A stretch of DNA of 64,000 nt from Bacillota bacterium (lineage in GTDB: Bacteria > Bacillota > Sulfobacillia > Sulfobacillales > Sulfobacillaceae): assembly GCA_021784595.1 (NCBI GenBank), contig JAJYHT010000047.1:1-64000 (forward strand). The letters run 5' to 3'. The first letter of the stretch is position 1. Each line of letters begins with the position of its first letter. Below are positions 53,679 to 61,568 of this stretch, in pieces. The notes under the pieces are model-generated. The model made no database searches and was not told where the DNA came from. It saw only the letters and a program-made list of their open reading frames with translations. The translations under genes were made by a program, and so were the position numbers.

Positions 53679-55459
53679 CACAGGCCCTCCTCTGCTAGAA
53701 CGTCCGCATCCTTAGGGGAGGCAAGTCCCAACGACTGTAAAATCATGTCACTGACCTCGTCTGGGGTGCGGCCAAATACACTGCCAAAACCTTGTTCACG
53801 CAGCATTTGCTGCAGAACTAAAATTGGGGGCGCTTCAAATCCGTGGTCAAGCAACAAGGAGGGGCCGTCCATGATTTGCTCAATCGAATAAGTGCCTTTT
53901 GTCTGCCCGTCATGCATAATGATCACCCGGTCTGCGAGATTAAGCACTTCTTCAATATTGTGCGTCACAAACACAATAGAAACGTCTTCCTCTTTTTTCA
54001 AATGGCGTAATCGGTCCAATAGGTCACTGGCTGATCGGGGATCCAATCCCGCCGTCGGTTCGTCTAAGACCAACACTTTTGGCCTTAATGCCAACACGCC
54101 GGCCAGAGCCGCTCTTCGCTTTTCTCCTCCTGACAATGCAAACACTGGGCGGTCTTTGAAGGTATCAAAGTCCAAACCAACCATTTCCAGTGCCCATCTT
54201 ACCCGACGGCGCACTTCTTTCAGATCCATCCGCATCTGCAATGGACCATAGGCCACGTCATCCCCCACAAGTTGCTCAAACAGTTGATCCTCGGGATTTT
54301 GAAATAACATCCCTATCTCTTGCCGCACTTTAGCAATATTCGCGTGGGGAGAACCCAAATCAACATCCACGGCCCACACGGTTCCCCGTTGGGGGCGATA
54401 GATGCCATTGAGATGTTGCATCACCGTTGACTTTCCACTGCCGGTGGCACCGACAATGGCGAGCGCTTCTCCGCTTCGCAGCGTAAGATCAGCACGACGC
54501 AATGCGTGATGCTCCAGAGGTGTGCCCTGCAAATATACGTGACTGACATCCTGCATTTGGATTATCTCGTCGTTCGCTGTCGGATCATCATCGCAAAGGT
54601 CCGTATTCGACGCGGCCTTGCCATGGTTTGGCCGGGTGGACAAGGCTGCCAAATCCGTCATCAGTTCTTCAGGCGTGATCGCATCGGCAGACACTGCTGG
54701 CAAAACTTCATGCAGCTTTGCAGACACTTGTGCGATGGCCGGAACATCCAAATTGAGTTGTCTAAGGCGCCGGCTATTTCGGAAAATTTCACGGGGCGTT
54801 CCCGTCATCACGACCATTCCCTGATTTAGGACCACAACCTGGTCCGCCTCCAATACTTCTTCCATATGATGGGTCACGGTAATAATCGTGGTGCCGTTTT
54901 GGTGAAGGTGACGCACCATCTGCAAGACATCATCCCGGCCCTTAGCATCGAGCATGCTGGTCGCTTCATCAAGCACCAAAACTTGCTGCTGCATGGCCAG
55001 GGCACCTGCAATGGCTAGTCGTTGTTTTTGCCCACCCGACAGGAGATGAGGAGGGCGCTTTCTCACCGCTGACAACCCGGTTTCGCGCAAAGCCCAGGTG
55101 ACCCGCTCCTCAATAACTTTGGGGGCTACATTAAAGTTTTCCAATCCAAACGCGACATCATCTTCGACCGTAGTCGCCACAATTTGGTTATCTGGATGCT
55201 GAAACACCATTCCGACCAGTTTCCTGATTTCCATTTTCTTCGCATCGTCTTGGGTATCCATGCCTGCCACCTGGACTCGCCCGGATTTGGGCACCAATAT
55301 GCCATTCACATGCCGAGCCAAGGTGGACTTGCCAGAGCCGTTGGCTCCCAGCAACGCAACGTAGGAACCCTTGGCAATGTCTAAGGACACGTCTTTAAGC
55401 ACCAGATTTCCGTCAAGATATTCAAACGCTAACTCCTCAATGCTGATGATGGATTCCAT
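53678..55459 (-). CDS. ECF transporter ATPase, fused EcfA1-EcfA2
   Basis: A 593-residue protein with two complete ABC ATPase domains. Domain 1 (about 1-270) has GANGSGKSTLA, LLSGGQKQRLAIAGAL, LVLDEATSMLD and VTHHMEE. Domain 2 (about 300-560) has GATGSGKSTVM, LSGGEKRRAALAGVL, LVLDEPTAGLD and VTHNIEE. Most Firmicutes encode these as two genes; a fusion is seen in some dedicated modules such as YkoD. An acidic linker (DLCDDDPTANDE) separates the halves. GGAGGG lies 5 nt before the ATG. It is 81 nt downstream of the malate/tartrate-type dehydrogenase gene. Confidence 0.94.
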   Translation of the reverse strand: MESIISIEELAFEYLDGNLVLKDVSLDIAKGSYVALLGANGSGKSTLARHVNGILVPKSGRVQVAGMDTQDDAKKMEIRKLVGMVFQHPDNQIVATTVEDDVAFGLENFNVAPKVIEERVTWALRETGLSAVRKRPPHLLSGGQKQRLAIAGALAMQQQVLVLDEATSMLDAKGRDDVLQMVRHLHQNGTTIITVTHHMEEVLEADQVVVLNQGMVVMTGTPREIFRNSRRLRQLNLDVPAIAQVSAKLHEVLPAVSADAITPEELMTDLAALSTRPNHGKAASNTDLCDDDPTANDEIIQMQDVSHVYLQGTPLEHHALRRADLTLRSGEALAIVGATGSGKSTVMQHLNGIYRPQRGTVWAVDVDLGSPHANIAKVRQEIGMLFQNPEDQLFEQLVGDDVAYGPLQMRMDLKEVRRRVRWALEMVGLDFDTFKDRPVFALSGGEKRRAALAGVLALRPKVLVLDEPTAGLDPRSASDLLDRLRHLKKEEDVSIVFVTHNIEEVLNLADRVIIMHDGQTKGTYSIEQIMDGPSLLLDHGFEAPPILVLQQMLREQGFGSVFGRTPDEVSDMILQSLGLASPKDADVLAEEGL

Positions 55460-55540
55460 ATTCCCTCCGGATACTTTTTAAATGGTTCCATACTAACAAA
55501 TCTCGGCACCAATACTGTGTAAAATTTCAATGCCAAGATT

Positions 55541-56644
55541 TTACATATTTCCATTCCCGTCTTCTAAAGCACGCAGCACAGCGTCGCCCACTTGGTCGGT
55601 GCTGGCATCCCCACCTAAGTCTCTTGGATGATGGCGGATGTCGGTCAAGGCTCTGGAGACTGCTTGGAAAATGCGATCTTCCCAATCGCCGTAGCCGAGA
55701 TAACCCAACATCATGGCCGACGACAGTATGGCACTAATGGGATTGGCCACGGAGCGGCCGGCAATATCGGGCGCGGAACCATGGACTGGTTCAAACAATG
55801 CAGGACTTTCGTGATTAGGATTAAAATTGGCACTTGGGGCCAGCCCTAAGCCTCCTATCAACCCAGCCCCCAAATCACTCAGAATATCCCCGAATAAATT
55901 GCTTGTGACAACCACTTGAAACCGTTCGGGACTAGTTACCATATAGAGAGCCGCAGCATCGACCAGGATTGAGTGACTTGTCACATCCGGATATTCATGA
56001 GCAATTTCATCAAAAATTTCATCCCAAAATACTCCCGAATAGTTGAGAGCATTGGACTTGGTGACACTAGTGCAACTCATCCCCAATTTTCGTGCGAGTT
56101 CGAACCCGTATCTTATAATTCGACTGACCCCATCGCGTGAATACACCGAAATCTGCAGTGCCGTATCCTTCACAGTGCCAGGAAACAATCTGGCGCCTTG
56201 TCCGATATATTCGCCTTCCGTGTTTTCTCTTACCATAAGTATATTGACATGGCGCCCATTGCCCACTGGCGTACTCACGCCCGCCATCGAGTTCATGGGT
56301 CTTAAATTGACGAACTGTTGAAATGACTGACGGATTGGCAAGATTAATCCCCACACCGGAACATGCAAGGGAAGTGCCGGATCGCCCACCGCCCCAAAGT
56401 AAATAGCATCGTACTTCTTTAAAATCTCGATAGCGTCCGAAGGCATCATCGCGCCGCAATCGCGATAATAGTCGCTACCCCAGGGAAATTCATCCATTGA
56501 CAGCCTCACACCGGGGTCCCGTAGGGTTACTTCCTCTAGAATGCGCCGCCCAACCCCAATGACCTCCGGTCCGATGCCATCCCCGGGTATTACCGCGATG
56601 CGCTTGGTGCTGTTGGAATTCTTATAGTTTCCATACCAAAACAA
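55541..56644 (-). CDS. Beta-decarboxylating 3-hydroxyacid dehydrogenase (tartrate/D-malate/isopropylmalate family)
   Basis: NAD-dependent oxidative decarboxylase of 367 residues in the isocitrate/isopropylmalate dehydrogenase superfamily. IAVIPGDGIGPEVI, VRENTEGEYIGQG (the TDH/DmlA-like substrate loop), the catalytic-lysine region TSVTKSNALNYS and VTSNLFGDILSDLGAGLIGGLG are present. The pattern is closer to tartrate/D-malate dehydrogenase than to LeuB. Such enzymes act on D-malate and its 3-alkyl derivatives. In the proposed pathway it would convert 3,3-dimethylmalate to 2-oxoisovalerate plus CO2. The TTG start at 56644 is 7 nt after GGAGG. It heads the eight-gene operon. Confidence 0.92.
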   Translation of the reverse strand: MFWYGNYKNSNSTKRIAVIPGDGIGPEVIGVGRRILEEVTLRDPGVRLSMDEFPWGSDYYRDCGAMMPSDAIEILKKYDAIYFGAVGDPALPLHVPVWGLILPIRQSFQQFVNLRPMNSMAGVSTPVGNGRHVNILMVRENTEGEYIGQGARLFPGTVKDTALQISVYSRDGVSRIIRYGFELARKLGMSCTSVTKSNALNYSGVFWDEIFDEIAHEYPDVTSHSILVDAAALYMVTSPERFQVVVTSNLFGDILSDLGAGLIGGLGLAPSANFNPNHESPALFEPVHGSAPDIAGRSVANPISAILSSAMMLGYLGYGDWEDRIFQAVSRALTDIRHHPRDLGGDASTDQVGDAVLRALEDGNGNM

Positions 56645-57019
56645 AAAAACGCCTCCTTATTGTCCAACAGTGCTCGGGGCCGGTGAATAAATGAATTGCG
56701 CCAAAGATTTAGACAGGAAATACTTCTCGAATCACGAATCTATCAGGAGGACGATTATACAAATAATATACCAAAGTGTTCTGGTGATCGGAAGACTATA
56801 AAGCATAACTTTTGCAATTATTTGCTCATGGCGGACAATCGGAAAAATCTTTCGCGGAGTGATTGAGTGGGTAGAACGCGATGCGCAGCCGGACGCCATT
56901 AACTCAGCTGGTAACGCATTTGGAGTCGCATGGAAAACTTATGGCGACGCGCAGTAGCCCCCGCCGGTCTGGGAAAGCAATTGCATCGGTGTGAGGAATA
57001 AAGTACTGGAGGGACGCGC
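56645..57019. other. Intergenic region upstream of the dehydrogenase-ECF operon
   Basis: This 375-nt region separates the minus-strand operon from a plus-strand lipoprotein gene. A minus-strand TATAAT lies at 56754-56759, about 110 nt before the operon start, but no fitting -35 was found. No riboswitch fold was recognised, which is notable because many vitamin ECF operons carry one. Confidence 0.4.
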
Positions 57020-57388
57020 ATGAGACATCATTGGATGCCTGTCGCTATCCTAGCCCTCGGCACAACGGCCTGTGGGTCTACCCTTGGAACGGCCATTCCG
57101 CAACCGCTATGGCCATCGACCCAACGATGGGTCGATGGCCACGCTCATCCAGCGGCGCAAGTCGTTTTTATCGGCACGTCCAATCATCCATCCGCTCCCG
57201 GATTCCACGGCACATCGGTCTTTAATACCGACACTGCGGTCGAGTTCAGCGTGAATAGTACGCACGTGCGGGTACCACGCTATGCGATGGTCGACGTGAC
57301 GGTCAGCCCCACATCGCCCCACGGGGTTGTTGAGGTTTCCTATGAATTGCTACACAGTCACGTATGGCATACCATCTTCCGCAAATAG
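57020..57388 (+). CDS. Small predicted lipoprotein of unknown function
   Basis: A 122-residue protein with a short signal peptide (MRHHWMPVAILALGTTACGS) ending in a lipobox-like TTAC, so Cys18 would be lipidated. The mature part is rich in His, Ser, Thr and Val and looks all-beta (VEFSVNSTHVRVPRYAMVDVTVS), resembling small cupredoxin- or Ig-like domains without identifiable metal ligands. GGAGGG precedes the ATG. It is alone, between the operon promoter region and an IS remnant, and I cannot name its function. Confidence 0.7.
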   Translation: MRHHWMPVAILALGTTACGSTLGTAIPQPLWPSTQRWVDGHAHPAAQVVFIGTSNHPSAPGFHGTSVFNTDTAVEFSVNSTHVRVPRYAMVDVTVSPTSPHGVVEVSYELLHSHVWHTIFRK

Positions 57389-57459
57389 GTAGCCTAGGAT
57401 GTAGCTCACCAACCGGACGTCACCATCTCGCTGCCAAGTGGAAATCTCTACGGCTCTGA

Positions 57460-57888
57460 CGGAGCGAGAGCAGCAAGCCCTTCGTCGTTAACGGGGGCGT
57501 TCGTATCCCGCCCGCCGGCGCCTGAAACGCTTAGGACGGCGCAAAGACGCTGTTCGTCCTGGAATCTGACGGGGATTCGAGAAGCCACGGAGCGGGTCCG
57601 GCAACGGGATCGGTATACGTCCGTGTCGTGGGCATTTTACCAATTCCGCCAGATAAAGCCAGGTTGTATCAAGCGGCGACGGTTGCGGTGGATCCGCGCT
57701 ATACCTCGCAAACCTGTCCCAAATGTGGGCACGTGGCCCGAGGCAATCGTGATAAGGGCCGACACCGCTGCGAGTGCCAACAATGCCATTTCCGATCCAA
57801 CGACGATCGGATTGGCGCCATGAACCTGCACCGTCAGGGAATTGAGTTTCGGGTGACAGGTGTGATTGCGGCAGGCCCGCGGTCGTGA
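57460..57888 (+). pseudogene. Decayed IS200/IS605-type TnpB (RuvC/zinc-ribbon nuclease)
   Basis: Fragments of TnpB appear in successive frames. First come KPFVVNGG and RRRLKRLGRRKDA, then LTGIREATERVRQRDRYTS with SWAFYQFRQ. After another frameshift come VDPRYTSQTCPKCGHVARGN and CQQCHFRSNDDRIGAMN. The last part contains the complete zinc ribbon (CPKC...CQQC) and the terminal RuvC region. The N-terminal half and about 25 residues of the middle are missing, so no active nuclease can be made. TnpB is the RNA-guided ancestor of Cas12. Confidence 0.8.
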
Positions 57889-58003
57889 GGGCGACGTCAA
57901 CCGTCCTACGATGCGACCCCAACACAAGGAAGGAGATGACGTTCAGCCATCGGACGCACTTCCGGGGAGTCAAAAGCTCCGGCCTAGACCGGGGTAGTTG
58001 ACA
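57889..58003 (+). ncRNA. Remnant IS605-type right end / omega RNA scaffold
   Basis: Directly after the TnpB remnant is a hairpin (CTCCGG at 57978-57983 with CCGGGG at 57990-57995, loop of 6 nt) followed by TAGTTGAC ending at 58003. This is the layout of IS200/IS605 right ends, where the 3' part of the omega RNA ends and the adjoining flank serves as guide. The right end looks intact although the gene is broken. Transcription is not shown. Confidence 0.45.
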
Positions 58004-58022
58004 TCATCTCTATTCGCTCAAG

Positions 58023-58772
58023 TTATAAATTTTTCGGTGGGGTTTTAGGTACCCCGTTGATCAATGGTTTGACGTTCATGTCTAGCTTGGGTTCAATAGC
58101 CCAGGCTTCTGGAACTAAAATTTTTAACCGTTGGGCGGTATCGTTTAGATGGTCGTACATAAATTGCGTGGCCCGCAGACTATCTTTTTCCATAATCGCG
58201 TTATAAAGATCCAAATGTTTGTGATACAGCGTACTATGGGTTCCGGCAATGGCGCGCGACAATTTCATAGTTTCCTGCATCAAAGGGGCCAACGATTGAA
58301 TCACATCTTGCAACACCGCGTTCTGGGTAGCTTCGCCAATCATCAGATGAAACCTCAAGTCCGCCTTCATGCCCTCTTCCTTCTCCGCGGTGTGCATGGC
58401 CTCCAAGGATTGCTTTAACAGAACCAGATGGTCTGCCGTACGATTTTGCGCGGCCAACTTAGCTGCCGGCACTTCAAGTAAAATTCGGACAAACAACACT
58501 TCCCCCAGATCTCTTACCAGTATGGGTTCTTGAGATGGTGCCGCATTTTGTTTAATAAAATATCCCTTGCCGTGCCGCACATCAATCAGGTCTTGCGCCA
58601 CCAAAGCCGCTAAGGCCTCGCGGATTGTTGACTTGCTGACTTTCAACAATGCGGCCATCTCTTGCAATGAAGGAAGCTTGTCCCCAGGACGATACACATT
58701 TTGGGTGATTAGCGATTCCAAATATTCAGCGACTTGATTCGAACGTTTGGCCACAAACGGCTTGGTTATCAC
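58023..58772 (-). CDS. GntR family regulator with FCD effector domain
   Basis: A 249-residue regulator. The winged HTH (about 12-75) reads YRPGDKLPSLQEMAALLKVSKSTIREALAALVAQDLIDVRHGKGYF. The C-terminal helical FCD domain (about 95-225) senses organic acids such as lactate, glycolate, malate or gluconate in relatives. The GTG start at 58772 lies 6 nt after GGGAGG; the longer reading has no support. A CATTGT/ACAATG palindrome lies just upstream. It may regulate the MFS gene or the dehydrogenase-ECF operon, but no shared operator was found. Confidence 0.9.
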   Translation of the reverse strand: MITKPFVAKRSNQVAEYLESLITQNVYRPGDKLPSLQEMAALLKVSKSTIREALAALVAQDLIDVRHGKGYFIKQNAAPSQEPILVRDLGEVLFVRILLEVPAAKLAAQNRTADHLVLLKQSLEAMHTAEKEEGMKADLRFHLMIGEATQNAVLQDVIQSLAPLMQETMKLSRAIAGTHSTLYHKHLDLYNAIMEKDSLRATQFMYDHLNDTAQRLKILVPEAWAIEPKLDMNVKPLINGVPKTPPKNL

Positions 58773-58795
58773 AAAATACCTCCCTTCTTGCTTCT

Positions 58796-58814
58796 CATTG
58801 TAATGAAGACAATG
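58796..58814. promoter_or_regulatory. Possible GntR operator
   Basis: CATTGT (58796-58801) and ACAATG (58809-58814) form a 6-bp inverted repeat with a 7-bp spacer, 24 nt upstream of the GTG start. GntR/FCD proteins often bind such short palindromes in their own promoters. No second copy was noticed. Confidence 0.35.
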
Positions 58815-59026
58815 TTCTCTGTAAAACCATAACCTAGACAAAAGCTATCATCCGATAATCTCTACTGGCTTATCTTATCTCAAGCATCTGCTCGCGCGCA
58901 GTTTGTGACCCGATGCGTCTGTGACCGCAACGGACAGGCCGTCAATCAGCGACTGGGCTGGTCGACTCTATACATCACGAATTCGTCAGATTTTGGGATC
59001 CGCTGTCCGCCTATCTCATAAAAACC

Positions 59027-60232
59027 TTAATCTGCTGCGTTCATTTTGTGGGCGGGACTGAGGGCCGCCGTGCCCATAATGCCAATCACCGCAAATGGAA
59101 TCACTACGGCTAATTCTACGCGGCTGGACTGGTGCAACGACAGCGCCAGTCCCATTAAGAACGGCACCAACACGGCCGACAAAAACCCCGCCGTGTTAGC
59201 GACTCCGGAGGCAAGTCCTACTGAAGGTACCGCATAGCGCTCTCGCACCGCGGCAAAGGTCAGGACGCTGGCACCATTGGCCATGCCCAGAACAGCAAAC
59301 ACTAAGGCTAGTAATATCGGAGACAGGTCCATCGGCCAGATTACGATGGTAGTCCAGGCAGCCAAATTTAACATACTAATTGCGCGATATGGCCTAGCTA
59401 CCCCAAAACGATCCGCCAAAAAGCCCCCCATCGGCCCCCCGACTAAAGAACCCAGTAGCCCAAAGGCTAAAAACGTCCCCGCCGACACTTCAGAAAAGTG
59501 ATAGTTTTGGCGCAGATAGGGAACCGCCAAGAGACTGACAAACCCCAAAAAAGGGCCCATCAGGCCAAAGTGCGCCAGACACACCGAGATAATCTGGCGC
59601 CCTGATAAAAAGACCCGCGCCCAGGGCACATCGGGTCGTTTTACCCCCAAGTCCGGATGCGCAGGTGTCAATCGTCCAAAGATAAGAGCGGCGGCCACAG
59701 CCAAGACAATAAGGGCGGCACCCATCACTCCAAAGGGCAAGCGCCAGCCCGACGCGTCAATCCACAACGCGAGCGGCACGGTGGCAATAATGGCACCGAT
59801 ATTGCCCGCCATGGCGGTAATCCCCAACACTCGGCCAAAGACGCCGTAACTGAACCATCGGGCCAACACCGACACAATATTTAGCCATATCAGAGCATCA
59901 CCCACCCCGACCACCACCCGAGACGCAATAATCATGGCAAAGCTATGGCTCTCGGCAAACATCACCGTGCCCAATCCGTCCGCCACAGCCCCGATAACCA
60001 GCAGCCGTTCTGGACGAAATCGGGCTCCACCGACCGCCACCGGAATCTGCAACGCGGCATAAACCATGTACTGTCCCATGGTCATCAAGGAGAGAACAGC
60101 CGGAGAAATATGAAACAAGACCAATAATTCGGGGGTTACCAGCCCCGGAGCGGTCCGTTCCATAAAAATCAAACCATAGATGGCTGCCACAGTGGACAGA
60201 ATAATCAATGCATGTGTTCGCGAACGTTCCAT
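59027..60232 (-). CDS. Major facilitator superfamily transporter
   Basis: A 401-residue permease with 12 predicted helices. The N-terminus (TVAAIYGLIFMERTAPGLV) and the loop ARWFSYGVFGRVLGITAMAGNIGAIIATVPLALWI resemble anion/organic-acid symporters and NarK/NreB-like exporters of the MFS. A GGPMGGFLADRFG motif between helices 8 and 9 is typical. No binding-residue pattern identifies the substrate. It reads in the same direction as the GntR gene, 185 nt downstream-to-upstream, so either could be separate units. A role in organic acid uptake is a guess. Confidence 0.9.
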   Translation of the reverse strand: MERSRTHALIILSTVAAIYGLIFMERTAPGLVTPELLVLFHISPAVLSLMTMGQYMVYAALQIPVAVGGARFRPERLLVIGAVADGLGTVMFAESHSFAMIIASRVVVGVGDALIWLNIVSVLARWFSYGVFGRVLGITAMAGNIGAIIATVPLALWIDASGWRLPFGVMGAALIVLAVAAALIFGRLTPAHPDLGVKRPDVPWARVFLSGRQIISVCLAHFGLMGPFLGFVSLLAVPYLRQNYHFSEVSAGTFLAFGLLGSLVGGPMGGFLADRFGVARPYRAISMLNLAAWTTIVIWPMDLSPILLALVFAVLGMANGASVLTFAAVRERYAVPSVGLASGVANTAGFLSAVLVPFLMGLALSLHQSSRVELAVVIPFAVIGIMGTAALSPAHKMNAAD

Positions 60233-60392
60233 ATACCTAGCATATCCTAGCGCAAGCGAATACCTTCAATAGGCAAAAGATTCGAACGGTATCCCCGATG
60301 AAAAGCTCATGCCCCGAGATGCGATCAAAAAGACCAGTGCCCGCGTCTTTATAGCCTAACGGCCTCTTTTACTCCATGTGCTTGCCATAACC

Positions 60393-60422
60393 TTAGACAT
60401 CCTGCCTCATCCTCGGTATACT
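60393..60422 (+). promoter_or_regulatory. Possible methyltransferase gene promoter
   Basis: TTAGAC (60393-60398) and TATACT (60417-60422) are separated by 18 bp, about 40 nt upstream of the ATG. The -10 is good and the -35 weak. Confidence 0.4.
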
Positions 60423-60460
60423 GACAATTATTAAAAAAAATACATAGGGGATGGGCCCGA

Positions 60461-61267
60461 ATGGCGGACATCGATCCACAAGGGAAAATATTTGCGGATT
60501 CCAATCAACTGGTGCAAAAGCAATTCTCCACCCAAGCCGATGGCTATAAAACTTCAGCCGTACACGCTCGCGGGCAAGATTTAGGATGGCTGGTCGGGCA
60601 AGCTGCCCTGACGGGACAAGAACGCATCCTCGACGTGGGAACTGGCGCAGGCCACACAGCCTTCGCGTTCGCTCAAGCGTCTCGAGAAGTCGTTGGCCTT
60701 GATTTGACCGCCCGCATGGTTCATAACGCCACCGAATTAGCCAGCCAGCGGGGATTAACCAATGTAAGCTTTATCGTCGGCGATGCGGTGTCCATGCCAT
60801 TTCCCAACAGCTATTTTGATGTGGCAACCTGCAGGTATGCCGCCCATCACTTCGTGGACCCCGAAGGCGCCATTCAAGAGATATCTCGGGTGCTGAAGCC
60901 GCACGGCTTGGTGCTCATGGTCGATCACATCGCGCCTTTGGATCCCCTGCTCGACCATTACATCAACCATGTAGACCGGATGCGCGATCCCTCCCACGTT
61001 CGGGAATGGACGGCCGACGAGTGGCATCAACGGTTTCAAAAGTATGACATTTCTTCTCGCATCACCTACGAATGGGATCTTCATCTGGAAGTGGCTTGGT
61101 GGTTAATCCAAGCCGGAGTCCCCGAAGACCGTCGAGTAGAGATTAAGCGCTATTTTAAGAGCGCCGATGCCAATACCCGCCATACCTTTAACATTCAGTT
61201 CGATGATCAGGGTGAACCATTGTCGTTTGCGCTAAAGTGCGCATTGTTTAATGGACGCAAAACCTAA
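60461..61267 (+). CDS. Class I SAM-dependent methyltransferase (UbiE-like)
   Basis: A 268-residue methyltransferase. Motif I ILDVGTGAGHTAFAFA, the acidic residue at the end of strand 2 in VVGLDLT, motif II-like NVSFIVGDAVSMPFPNSYFDVATC and a later ISRVLKPHGLVLMVDH define the fold. QKQFSTQADGYKTSAVHARG at the N-terminus is typical of the UbiE/YcgJ/small-molecule group. ATG after a weak GGGG site. It stands alone, so its acceptor is unknown. Confidence is high for the family and low for the function. Confidence 0.92.
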   Translation: MADIDPQGKIFADSNQLVQKQFSTQADGYKTSAVHARGQDLGWLVGQAALTGQERILDVGTGAGHTAFAFAQASREVVGLDLTARMVHNATELASQRGLTNVSFIVGDAVSMPFPNSYFDVATCRYAAHHFVDPEGAIQEISRVLKPHGLVLMVDHIAPLDPLLDHYINHVDRMRDPSHVREWTADEWHQRFQKYDISSRITYEWDLHLEVAWWLIQAGVPEDRRVEIKRYFKSADANTRHTFNIQFDDQGEPLSFALKCALFNGRKT

Positions 61268-61377
61268 AGAAATTCATGGCCAGCGGATTCGAGCCATATC
61301 GTAATTTCTCGACGAGACGGACTGGACACCAATGATGATATATGAGCCAGCGAGTAGGCTAGACTTATTATTCTTCT

Positions 61378-61401
61378 GGGGGGAGCACCCATGCTTCCCC
61401 C
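61378..61401 (+). terminator. GC-rich hairpin after methyltransferase gene
   Basis: A 9-bp stem with one G-U pair (GGGGGGAGC with GCTTCCCCC) and a 6-nt loop, 110 nt after the stop codon. No U-tract follows. The rest of the 300-nt gap holds no gene. Confidence 0.35.
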
Positions 61402-61568
61402 GGATAAAATCATACCCATGAGCTATATCTCTTCTTGATATTCCCCGTGTAACATGATTCATTAGTATAGTTAATTCATAATGGAAAGTAATTATGTACT
61501 GACCGTGAGCGTTGAAATCCGTCATCACACATGTAATGAAAAAATGAAGCGAGGCGAGAAATACCATT

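Noticed and set aside
55460-55540. A vitamin riboswitch in front of the ECF ATPase gene
   Set aside because: The gap is only 81 nt and shows no recognised TPP, FMN, cobalamin or folate-type element.
56850-56960. A tRNA-like segment in the intergenic region before the lipoprotein gene
   Set aside because: No complete cloverleaf or conserved T-loop sequence could be formed.
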